Assembly (NCBI RefSeq): GCF_900103125.1
Contig: NZ_FNJV01000005.1
Span: 372,001 to 436,000, forward strand
Direction of reading: 5' to 3'
DNA: 64,000 nt
Source of the DNA: Mucilaginibacter sp. OK268
GTDB lineage: Bacteria > Bacteroidota > Bacteroidia > Sphingobacteriales > Sphingobacteriaceae
The notes beneath the pieces are model-generated. The model saw nothing but the letters and a program-made list of their open reading frames with translations, was not told the origin of the DNA and made no database searches. Numbering within the stretch: the first letter of the stretch is position 1; each line of letters starts with the position of its first letter. Below, in pieces: positions 27,414 through 35,200 of the stretch. A program made the position numbers and the translations under genes.

Positions 27414-27922
27414 ACTACTGCTTTTTCCATTACGATGAGGTCTATATGTTGCTTAGGACTGCCAAAACGACCATGGGCATGGAAGGGTTGCATCTCACCC
27501 GTAAATGCATAACCCCGACGCTCATACCAGCTAATGAGCTCTGCACGGGTGCTGATCACCGTCATGGTTATGGTGTCACAGCTAAATTGCTTGGCTAATA
27601 CCTCGGCTGCCTCCAACAAGGTCCTCCCCACTCCTTTTCCCTGCAGCACGGGTGACACGCTGAACATACCAAGATATAGTTTCGGCCCTTTAACTTCCAG
27701 GTAAACACAGCCAGTGATCTGACCCTTATCATCGGTATGTTTTAATATCGTGATAGTCTCATTGCTAAAATATTCTCTTAGCATAGCCTCATCTATCCGG
27801 AGGCCGTCTAGCATGTCGGCTTCTGTTGTCCAGCCCTTTTTCGATTCTTCTCCTCGATAGGCACTGTTAACTAATACATTTAATTCAGGAACATCAATCA
27901 CTGATGCTTTAGTAATCGGCAT
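27410..27922 (-). CDS. GNAT-family N-acetyltransferase
   Basis: 170 residues: INKASV-like start, VYLEVKGPKLYLGMFSVSPVLQGKGVGRTLLEAAE (acetyl-CoA loop) and ISWYERRGYAFTGEMQPF. Cytosolic, substrate unknown. Its 3' end overlaps the convergent CAT-like gene by four bases, leaving no room for a terminator between them. Only 17 bp from the cupin gene upstream. Confidence 0.9.
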   Translation of the reverse strand: MPITKASVIDVPELNVLVNSAYRGEESKKGWTTEADMLDGLRIDEAMLREYFSNETITILKHTDDKGQITGCVYLEVKGPKLYLGMFSVSPVLQGKGVGRTLLEAAEVLAKQFSCDTITMTVISTRAELISWYERRGYAFTGEMQPFHAHGRFGSPKQHIDLIVMEKAVV

Positions 27923-27939
27923 ATATTAAAAAGGTGTTT

Positions 27940-28272
27940 CTAAAACTTAAAATCTTCGCGTACGGGATCAAATATATCAATCAGTTTACAATCGGTAATA
28001 GCCCTGCCCCCGTGTATTACATTAGGAGGTATAATAGCATAAGTACCGGTATCCAATATTTGTGATACCCCGTCGACCGTTAACTCAAACTGCCCCTCGA
28101 TAACAAAAGCGCATTGGTGATTGATATGCTGATGCATCGGCGCTACGGCACCTGCTTTAACTTCTAAAAAATTGATGGTATTACCGGGAGTATGAATGAT
28201 CTTAGAGAAATAGTCAGGTATCATTTCCCTGGTCTCGATGTCTGCAAACTGATTAAATACTTTGTTATCCAT
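27940..28272 (-). CDS. Cupin-domain protein
   Basis: 110 residues, a single cupin barrel with motif 1 HQHINHQCAFVIEGQFEL and motif 2 GTYAIIPPNVIHGG. Metal-binding His residues are present. It lies 17 bp upstream of the GNAT gene on the same strand and is likely co-transcribed. Substrate unknown. Confidence 0.9.
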   Translation of the reverse strand: MDNKVFNQFADIETREMIPDYFSKIIHTPGNTINFLEVKAGAVAPMHQHINHQCAFVIEGQFELTVDGVSQILDTGTYAIIPPNVIHGGRAITDCKLIDIFDPVREDFKF

Positions 28273-28495
28273 GATAGTGTTTTGTGCCTTGTCTGGAGGC
28301 TCAAGCGTAAAAGTATAAAATTTGCGCTTAACCTAATGTCCCCATTTTATTTACTTGCGATATCGATGTAGTTGGTCAGCGTTGGCATTTTGCTTTGATC
28401 AGGTTATGGTCAGAATAGCAGGTAAAAAATGCACTCTCTAAAACTAAGCCGTATATTTAAGGGTTAATTAAATTATACCACATTCGACGCTTGAT

Positions 28496-29389
28496 ATGGC
28501 TTTTATTGATTACTATAAAACACTGGGTCTTACTAAAACCGCTACCGATAAGGATATCAAAAATGCTTATCGAAAGCTGGCTCGTAAATATCACCCCGAT
28601 CTTAATCCGAATGACGCGGAGGCTCACAAAAAATTCCAGGAACTTAACGAAGCCAATGAAGTATTGAGCGATGCCGAAAAACGTAAAAAATACGACAAAT
28701 ATGGTGAGAACTGGCAGCATGGCGAAGCCTATGAACAACAGGCAAGACAACAGCAAAGCCAGCAAGGCAGTTATGGTGGTGGTGGTTTCGGTGGCTTTAC
28801 CGATGATGAAAGTTTTGGTGGTGGTGATTTTTCTGATTTCTTTAAATCCATGTTTGGCGGTGGCGGCAGTCGGCAAACCAAATACCGCGGGAAGGATTTT
28901 AACGCGGAGTTACAACTAACTCTTCAGGATATTGCAGAAACACATAAACGAACGCTGACGGTTAACGGTAAAAATATACGTATTACCATACCTGCCGGTA
29001 TCGAGAATGGACAAACCATTAAAATAGCTGGTCATGGCGGCGCGGGTGTAAATAATGGCCCTGCTGGTGATTTGTATATCAAATTCTCGATACCCGATGA
29101 TGCCCGCTTTAAGCGCGACGGCCGCAATTTATACGCTACTGTAAAACTCGACCTTTATACTGCCGTGCTTGGTGGCGAAATTACCGCCGAAACACTAACC
29201 GGTAAGGTTAAGGTAAAAGTAAAGCCCGAAACCCAGAATGGTACCAAAGTAAAACTAAAAGGTAAAGGTTTGCCTCTTTACAAAAAAGAGAATGAGTTTG
29301 GAGACCTGTACCTTACTTATGATGTACAGATACCAGTTAACCTTACCGAGCAGCAGAAACAATTATTTGAAGAGCTTTCAAAATCATGA
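28496..29389 (+). CDS. cbpA: CbpA-type DnaJ cochaperone
   Basis: 297 residues: J-domain with the HPD motif (RKYHPDLNP), Gly/Phe-rich linker (GGGGFGGFTDDESFGGGDFSDFF), and two C-terminal substrate-binding domains (ITIPAGIENGQTIKIAGHG, LGGEITAETLTGKVKVKV). There is no cysteine zinc finger, which separates it from DnaJ and fits CbpA. It stimulates DnaK. The CbpM-like gene follows 16 bp later, as in other bacteria. Confidence 0.93.
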   Translation: MAFIDYYKTLGLTKTATDKDIKNAYRKLARKYHPDLNPNDAEAHKKFQELNEANEVLSDAEKRKKYDKYGENWQHGEAYEQQARQQQSQQGSYGGGGFGGFTDDESFGGGDFSDFFKSMFGGGGSRQTKYRGKDFNAELQLTLQDIAETHKRTLTVNGKNIRITIPAGIENGQTIKIAGHGGAGVNNGPAGDLYIKFSIPDDARFKRDGRNLYATVKLDLYTAVLGGEITAETLTGKVKVKVKPETQNGTKVKLKGKGLPLYKKENEFGDLYLTYDVQIPVNLTEQQKQLFEELSKS

Positions 29390-29405
29390 TATAAGTTTAA
29401 AGAAG

Positions 29406-29699
29406 ATGAAAACAGCAGATTTAATATCAGTAAATGATTTTTGTTTGTATCATAACGTAGAATATACCTTTATAGAGTCGTTATATGAGGCTGATTTAGT
29501 TAAAGTTACCCTGATTAATGAAACTACTTATATACCCGGAGAGGAACTGAGAAAACTGGAAAAGCTGATCAACCTTTATCAGCTGGATATCAATGTGGCA
29601 GGTATAGAAGCCATCAGTCATTTATTGCACCGCATGGAAAGGATACAAGATGAAATGCAAAGCCTGAAAAATAAACTGAGGTTGTATGAGGGTGGATAA
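29406..29699 (+). CDS. cbpM: CbpM-like chaperone modulator
   Basis: Start set at ATG 29406, after the cbpA stop; a longer frame overlapping cbpA is not supported. 97 residues: a MerR-like N-terminal part (VNDFCLYHNVEYTFIESLYEADLVKV) and a C-terminal helix (LHRMERIQDEMQSLKNKLRLYE). It inhibits CbpA by binding its J-domain. Gene order cbpA-cbpM is conserved. Confidence 0.85.
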   Translation: MKTADLISVNDFCLYHNVEYTFIESLYEADLVKVTLINETTYIPGEELRKLEKLINLYQLDINVAGIEAISHLLHRMERIQDEMQSLKNKLRLYEGG

Positions 29700-29706
29700 A
29701 AACATC

Positions 29707-29809
29707 ACGTCATGCCGAATTTATTTCGACATCTCACATGATACTCAGGCCTGTCAAATCTGCGGTTTATCTGTGCATATGGGATGCCGAAATAAATTCG
29801 GCATGACGT
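29707..29809. repeat. Intergenic inverted repeat, ATGCCGAA family
   Basis: Perfect 22-bp arms (29707-29728 and 29788-29809; ACGTCATGCCGAATTTATTT...) around a 59-bp spacer, between convergent stops at 29699 and 29849. Different sequence from the other inverted repeats, same placement. Confidence 0.85.
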
Positions 29810-29848
29810 CTGCTTTTTAACTCTCGGTACGAAACTAAACCATGAGGG

Positions 29849-31531
29849 CTACTCCATATATTTCAGCATCATCCGCTCACTTACAATATTAGCGTCTTCA
29901 ATTACAGAATCCGGATATCCCATGGATTCTAATATGGCTATACCGTTGCGACTTTTAAGCAGGCCTTCTTTCAGCTTATAGTCAAATACCAGCACGGCCC
30001 CCGATTTTGAATCCTCAAAAGAATAAATAGCAAAATCTTCATCAAGTAATTCAGCCAACTCAAGATCGTGGGTTGATACAAAAACAAAATTCTGATTAGC
30101 CGTGATATAGGATAAAACCGATTTTGCGGCAGCGATGCGCTCAATGGTATTGGTACCCCTGAATATCTCGTCAATAATAACCAGGCTTTTTACTTGTTCT
30201 ACCTCATTACTGCGGCTCATGATAGTTAATATCGACTGTGCCTGCGCCTGGAAATAGCTTTTTTGCTCTTCTATACTATCAGTAGTTTTAATACTGGTCT
30301 GTATCTTTAAAAAAGGCGCTTTATATTCCCTGGTGCAACTGGTGAACAAGGTTTGCGCCAACAGGGTGTTAACAGCGATAGCCTTAATAAAAGTTGTTTT
30401 ACCCGACATGTTTGAACCCGTTATCAAGGCACCCCTATCGGCACGGGTATACAATGAATTGGTAACACATTTATCAATCAAGGGATGATAAAGATCGGTA
30501 ATGTTCATTTGGGCATCTGTGTCAATAAACTGGGGTTTATTGTAATAAGGTAAACCATCCCGTACCGATTGGATGGCTACCAGCATATCTATTTCGGCCA
30601 CATATTGATATACCAGCTCAATATCTTCACGATAACGTTCAATGTGTTTTATGGAGCTGGCATAAATGCGTGGCTCTAATAAAAATAGTGTTTTTATGAG
30701 CTGAAAAACGGCGTAACTCAAATCGCCCGCCCCATTGATCAGTTTGCTTTCTAAGTTGATGATGCTTAAAGATCGTTTTAGCCCTAACAGGTTCTTTAAA
30801 CTGTTTTTGATAGATTCATTATCCTCCAGACCGGAATGTTTTACCAGCCATACCGCTACGTTGTGCATAATAAGTAGTTGAGGCAGTGAATTGGTATAGG
30901 CGCTTATTTTATTCTTGTTGGCATAGTGCAAAACCACATTATAGCCTACAAAAAACAATAACAATAAAATACTGATGGGGTTAGGATAAACAACCAGCGA
31001 TACGATCAAAGCAATGATCACCAGGGGAACAAATCGGATATAGAAATTCATGATCGGTACAAACATCGATTCATGTGTTTTTAAAAACAGATCGGCTATA
31101 TAATAAGCGTATGTGTTGTTGAGCTTTGATAATTGTAGTTCAATCAATTCCCGATTGGGCTTATCCTTATTGATGATCTCAACCTTTGCATCAAGCTCTA
31201 ATAGTTTTTCGAGATTTGTTTCGGGGAAATGCAGCTTTTTAAACAGGTACTGTTTGCCGGGCTTTGAGCTGGTTCTGTCGATATAATTAAAAATACTTTT
31301 CAGATCAATATCTTCTGCAGTAACATCTGGTAATCTATTCCAGCTTTTATCGGCGTTTAAATAGGTTTTAATAAGATCGAAATTACGCCTGGTATTTACA
31401 GGTTTGCCCCATTTGCTTTTTATCTTATCAAGCTTCTTCTCTTCTGCACGCAATTTACCATAGTAAGAGCTTATCAGCGAAAAGCCTAAAACAATAGCCA
31501 GGAATAACAACGTAAACAAAAAATAATACAT
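29849..31531 (-). CDS. Membrane-anchored MutS-like ATPase
   Basis: 560 residues. An N-terminal transmembrane helix (about 1-21) and a second membrane region (about 160-200) precede a MutS-like lever/clamp region and a C-terminal ABC ATPase with Walker A TGSNMSGKTTFIKAIA (about 371-386), the MutS-type Walker B VIIDEIFRGTNTIER and FVFVSTHDLEL. The mismatch-recognition domain is absent. Bacteroidota carry such proteins beside genuine MutS; their role is unknown and mismatch repair should not be assumed. Confidence 0.87.
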   Translation of the reverse strand: MYYFLFTLLFLAIVLGFSLISSYYGKLRAEEKKLDKIKSKWGKPVNTRRNFDLIKTYLNADKSWNRLPDVTAEDIDLKSIFNYIDRTSSKPGKQYLFKKLHFPETNLEKLLELDAKVEIINKDKPNRELIELQLSKLNNTYAYYIADLFLKTHESMFVPIMNFYIRFVPLVIIALIVSLVVYPNPISILLLLFFVGYNVVLHYANKNKISAYTNSLPQLLIMHNVAVWLVKHSGLEDNESIKNSLKNLLGLKRSLSIINLESKLINGAGDLSYAVFQLIKTLFLLEPRIYASSIKHIERYREDIELVYQYVAEIDMLVAIQSVRDGLPYYNKPQFIDTDAQMNITDLYHPLIDKCVTNSLYTRADRGALITGSNMSGKTTFIKAIAVNTLLAQTLFTSCTREYKAPFLKIQTSIKTTDSIEEQKSYFQAQAQSILTIMSRSNEVEQVKSLVIIDEIFRGTNTIERIAAAKSVLSYITANQNFVFVSTHDLELAELLDEDFAIYSFEDSKSGAVLVFDYKLKEGLLKSRNGIAILESMGYPDSVIEDANIVSERMMLKYME

Positions 31532-31623
31532 GCCTTAAAAATAGAAAAAATATACTAAACCTCAAGCGATATTTATAGTCTATAAATATAAAACAACTAC
31601 AGTGTTAACTTAATTTTTGATTT

Positions 31624-31899
31624 ATGAAACTCGTCAAATTTTCAGTCATAATTTTTGCGCTTCTATTTTCAGTTCAGTTTGTAAAAGCTCAAAGTATATC
31701 TATAGGCGCCTCATTTGGTGGTTATCCGCGTTCAAGGGTGGTAGTTGCCGCTAACTATCCGGCATATAGTTATTATGAACGCCCCGTATATTATGGTTAT
31801 GGACGCAGAGTTTATTATAATCGCCCATATTATTACCCAGGCCGTTATTATGGCCGTCCGGCTTATTACAGAGTACATCGCCATTACAGGTGCTGGTAA
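31624..31899 (+). CDS. Small secreted Tyr/Gly/Arg-rich protein
   Basis: 91 residues: a signal peptide (VIIFALLFSVQFVKAQ) and a mature chain dominated by Tyr, Arg, Pro and Gly (YYERPVYYGYGRRVYYNRPYYYPGRYYGRPAYY). Typical of small exported proteins of Bacteroidota with no assigned function. A strong terminator follows the stop. Confidence 0.75.
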   Translation: MKLVKFSVIIFALLFSVQFVKAQSISIGASFGGYPRSRVVVAANYPAYSYYERPVYYGYGRRVYYNRPYYYPGRYYGRPAYYRVHRHYRCW

Positions 31900-31909
31900 T
31901 TATACAATA

Positions 31910-31947
31910 AATAAGAAGAGCCCGGTAAATCCCGGGCTCTTCTTATT
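31910..31947 (+). terminator. Intrinsic terminator, 16-bp stem
   Basis: Arms AATAAGAAGAGCCCGG (31910-31925) and CCGGGCTCTTCTTATT (31932-31947) are perfectly complementary with a 6-nt loop. Located 11 bp after the small secreted protein gene and before the convergent hydratase. Confidence 0.85.
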
Positions 31948-32010
31948 TAAAACTTATCTGACTGATCCTGTTATCCGAAGGCATCTTGATCCATTTTAAC
32001 AATATCCTAT

Positions 32011-32787
32011 TTATCTGTTGCCACTTAAAAAGCGTTGCAATGCTTGTTGAGTAAATTCAGAAAGCACCAGCTCACCGCTAATGGCTGCGCGTTGCGTTAA
32101 TAATTCGTCCCAATCTTCTGTACCTTCCCATAGTATTTGTTTTAAACCGGCGAGCGCATCAGGGTGATAGGAGGCTAATTTTTCGCTAAGTTCCTCCACG
32201 GCTAAGTCGAGCGAAGCGATATCTTCATATACTTCATTATAAAGACCATGATCCTGGGCCCATTGAGCCGTTTGAAAATCGGAGGCTCTGATGGTTAGCT
32301 GTGAAAATGCGGGTAAACCAACCTTACGGGTTACAGCCGGCGATATAACAAATGGCCCGATACCGATAGCCAGTTCACTTAATTTGATAGAGGCAAAGCC
32401 GGAGGCCAGGCAATAATCGGCGGCAGCAGCAAGGCCTACCCCTCCGCCAACCGCTTTTCCCTGAACGCGGGCAACAATTATTTTGGATGATTTACGGCAG
32501 GCGTTGATGACTTTGGCAAAGCCCGAAAAAAATAACGCCCCGGCCTCTTTGTCTTTTATTTGCACCAGCTCATCAAAACTGGCACCGGCACAAAAGGTCC
32601 GATCGCCGCCACTCTTTAAGATGACCACCCGGACGTCGGTGTCATCACCTGCCTGTATAATATATTCAGTAAGATCATTTAAAAGACCCGTTGGCAATGA
32701 ATTTTGCGCGGGATGATAAAAACTAATGGTTGCAACACCATTTGAACTTTTTGTAAAAGACACATTGCCATTATCTGTATCGGGCAT
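32011..32787 (-). CDS. Enoyl-CoA hydratase/isomerase family protein
   Basis: 258 residues of the crotonase fold: SGGDRTFCAGASFDELV (oxyanion-hole segment), VQGKAVGGGVGLAAAADYCLAS, and AIGIGPFVISPAVTRKVG. The Glu/Asp catalytic pattern is not the full enoyl-CoA hydratase pair, so the exact reaction (hydratase, isomerase, methylglutaconyl-type) is open. Soluble, CoA-thioester metabolism. Confidence 0.87.
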   Translation of the reverse strand: MPDTDNGNVSFTKSSNGVATISFYHPAQNSLPTGLLNDLTEYIIQAGDDTDVRVVILKSGGDRTFCAGASFDELVQIKDKEAGALFFSGFAKVINACRKSSKIIVARVQGKAVGGGVGLAAAADYCLASGFASIKLSELAIGIGPFVISPAVTRKVGLPAFSQLTIRASDFQTAQWAQDHGLYNEVYEDIASLDLAVEELSEKLASYHPDALAGLKQILWEGTEDWDELLTQRAAISGELVLSEFTQQALQRFLSGNR

Positions 32788-32899
32788 AATTTGAGGTTTA
32801 TTTTAAGAGAATGCAGTGATTTAATCACCGCGGATCAACCCAATATCAGAAGTATTTGGCTTACCTGCAATTTTGGTTTAAAATAGTTTTGAAAAAGAC

Positions 32900-34567
32900 T
32901 TATGAAGCAATCAAAGGCAATTCAAAATAAAAGGTGGCCCCTTTGTCTAATTCGCTCACTACCCCTATTTTGCCCTGGTGATTATTGATGATCTCTGCGC
33001 TGATGTATAGCCCCATCCCCAGGCCGCTGGTCATAAACTTTTTATCCTCCACCCTATAAAAACGTTCAAATATCCGCTCTATTTGTTCATCGGATAGGCC
33101 GATACCATAATCTGTTACCGATACGCGTACCACATCAGCTTTTATAGTGGTTTTCAGGATAATTTGTTTGTTAGCCAGTGAGTATTTTACAGAGTTATTT
33201 ATAAAATTCATCAGAACCTGCTCCAGCCGTTCGGCATTACCCATAATGCGGATGCCTGGTTCCAGTTTACTATCAAATTCGTGTAAAGGGTAAATATGTC
33301 TTGAGTTTTCGGTAACCTGTATCATCAGCTCAGATAAATTAACCTCCCCCATCGCATATTCAAGCCTGCCTGCCTGTATTTTGCTTACATCAAGCAGATC
33401 ATTAATCAGGCGCTGCAATTTATTAATAGCAACAGTTGCTTTTTCAATGTACTGTTTTACTACAGGCGGTACCTCTTCTTTTTTATACGAAGTAATGAGT
33501 TGCAGATATCCTTTTAAGCTGGTTAACGGTGTCCGGAGTTCGTGGCTGGCAATACCAATAAATTCGTCCTTCCGATCCATTTCCCTCTTCTGATCTTCAA
33601 TATCAGTAGCTGTACCCACCCAAAAAATGATCGAGCCCTTATCATCTCTTAAAGGAACGGCCCGGTTCAGATGCCAGCGATAAGTATTATCCCAACGTTT
33701 ATAACGGTTTTCAACCTCGAATATATTGCCTGTTTTTAAAGCCTCAATATACTTATCTAGGGTATTGGGCAGGTCATCAGGATGCACCACATGCTGCCAT
33801 CCCCAACCCACGCTTTCACTATAGCGGCTACCCGTGTAATTGTACCATTGCTGGTTATAAAAATCAACCTCGCCTCCCGGTAGGTTTGTCCAGGTCATTT
33901 GGGGGATGTTGTTTGCCAGCAGTTTAAAATGCTCCCGGCTTATCAGTAAATCATTTGTACGCTCCTTAACTGTATCTTCTAATTCGTTGTTGAGTTTTTC
34001 CGCGGCGTTTTGGGCTGCCAGTAACTGCTCGTTTTTTACTTTCAGTTCCCATTCTGTCTCTTTTTGACTGGTAAGGTCAGTTAAAATCAGGCTCAAAGCT
34101 ATGCCTTCATCCAGATCAAGGGTGGTGCAAGAAAGCAGGCAGGGTGTTAGCGCCCCTTGTTTATCGGCCAGTAATATTTCGCCCTTGCAATCTTCTTGCC
34201 AGCCTTTGTGCATCAGATCGTTGAATTTCTTAACGGATATTTCAGGGATAAAAGAAGTGAAGCTTAATCCGATCACCTTTTCAAGCGGCAGGTTCATCAT
34301 GGTTGCAAAGCGTGAATTACTGTATAAAATAGTGCCTTCACGATTGAGGGTAACCGCGCCTTCGTTCATCTTTTCGATAAAAACGCGGTAAGTTTGGTCG
34401 GCCGTTTTTAAGGTGTACAGCTGATGGCCTTCTGCGCCTTTTACAATAAGCGCGTCAATCTGACCGCTACGAATGGCGTCAATGGTATCATTGGCTTCCT
34501 CCAGCTGTATCCGAAGTTCTTCGTTTTGCTGCAGTAACTCTTCATATGTATATTTAGCCAGTTCCAT
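32900..34567 (-). CDS. PAS-domain sensor histidine kinase of the Kai operon
   Basis: 555 residues, no membrane segments. N-terminal coiled coil with EELRIQLEEANDTIDAIRSGQIDALIV, a PAS domain (about 55-165), a second coiled coil, a PAS/PAC domain (about 215-328, GWGWQHVVHPDDLPN), HisKA with ASHELRTPLTSLKGYL (His342) and a HATPase (GNAERLEQVLMNFINNSVKYS, YGIGLSDEQIERIF, GLGMGLYIS). The ATG shares one base with the stop of the preceding kaiB (TAATG). It is probably the output or input kinase of the KaiC-KaiB system; no partner response regulator is adjacent. Confidence 0.93.
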   Translation of the reverse strand: MELAKYTYEELLQQNEELRIQLEEANDTIDAIRSGQIDALIVKGAEGHQLYTLKTADQTYRVFIEKMNEGAVTLNREGTILYSNSRFATMMNLPLEKVIGLSFTSFIPEISVKKFNDLMHKGWQEDCKGEILLADKQGALTPCLLSCTTLDLDEGIALSLILTDLTSQKETEWELKVKNEQLLAAQNAAEKLNNELEDTVKERTNDLLISREHFKLLANNIPQMTWTNLPGGEVDFYNQQWYNYTGSRYSESVGWGWQHVVHPDDLPNTLDKYIEALKTGNIFEVENRYKRWDNTYRWHLNRAVPLRDDKGSIIFWVGTATDIEDQKREMDRKDEFIGIASHELRTPLTSLKGYLQLITSYKKEEVPPVVKQYIEKATVAINKLQRLINDLLDVSKIQAGRLEYAMGEVNLSELMIQVTENSRHIYPLHEFDSKLEPGIRIMGNAERLEQVLMNFINNSVKYSLANKQIILKTTIKADVVRVSVTDYGIGLSDEQIERIFERFYRVEDKKFMTSGLGMGLYISAEIINNHQGKIGVVSELDKGATFYFELPLIAS

Positions 34568-34902
34568 TAATTTTCTGTTTGTAAACCAAGGCCTTTTAAT
34601 ACTTTACTTGTATTTGACATATCACCAATGAGCCGGCGTTCTATACCCGGCGCTTTTTTAATGAGCATGGGTAAGGCAATGATCTGCTCCCGCTCAACAA
34701 TCAATGGCTGCTGATAAACATCTACTATCTCCAGGTCATAATTACCTTTTAAATGAGTTTCACAAATGTCTTTGAGATTGGTTATAGCCCGCGATGAATT
34801 TGGTGATGCCCCTGTTACAAACAGGCGCAACTGATAAACATGATGTTCCTGCTTATTTAAATAATTACCCTCAGATAAAGATGATTGATCCTTTTCGGTC
34901 AT
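34567..34902 (-). CDS. kaiB: KaiB-family protein 2
   Basis: 111 residues with the KaiB thioredoxin-like pattern YQLRLFVTGASPNSSRAITNLKDICE, IVDVYQQPLIVEREQIIALPMLIKK and RRLIGDMSNTSKVLKGL. More diverged than the neighbouring KaiB, with an N-terminal extension of about 20 residues. Sits 10 bp downstream of the other kaiB and fused by overlap to the kinase gene. Confidence 0.9.
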   Translation of the reverse strand: MTEKDQSSLSEGNYLNKQEHHVYQLRLFVTGASPNSSRAITNLKDICETHLKGNYDLEIVDVYQQPLIVEREQIIALPMLIKKAPGIERRLIGDMSNTSKVLKGLGLQTEN

Positions 34903-34912
34903 TTTTTACAGT

Positions 34913-35200
34913 TTAACGGGGACGTATATCTAAGCCCACCAATACTTTTTCTTCATTTGACAGATCACCGATTATTTTACGGATAGGCTCAGGTACTTTG
35001 CGTACCAATGTAGGTATGGCAAATATCTGGTCGCCTTCGGCCAATTGAGGTTTTACTAAAAGGTCAATCACTTCAATAGAATATTGGCCCCTTAAGTGTT
35101 CTTCACAGTATTTTTTAAGATTAGCTAAGGCACTGACAGATTTTGCCGTATTGCCCGCAATATATAATCTTAATTCATAATTTATGACTTCTGTTTCCAT
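34913..35200 (-). CDS. kaiB: KaiB-family protein 1
   Basis: 95 residues, close to canonical KaiB: ELRLYIAGNTAKSVSALANLKKYCEE, IEVIDLLVKPQLAEGDQIFAIPTLVRKVPEPIRKIIGDLS. KaiB binds the phosphorylated KaiC ring. Its ATG shares a base with the kaiC stop, so expression is coupled to kaiC. Confidence 0.93.
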   Translation of the reverse strand: METEVINYELRLYIAGNTAKSVSALANLKKYCEEHLRGQYSIEVIDLLVKPQLAEGDQIFAIPTLVRKVPEPIRKIIGDLSNEEKVLVGLDIRPR

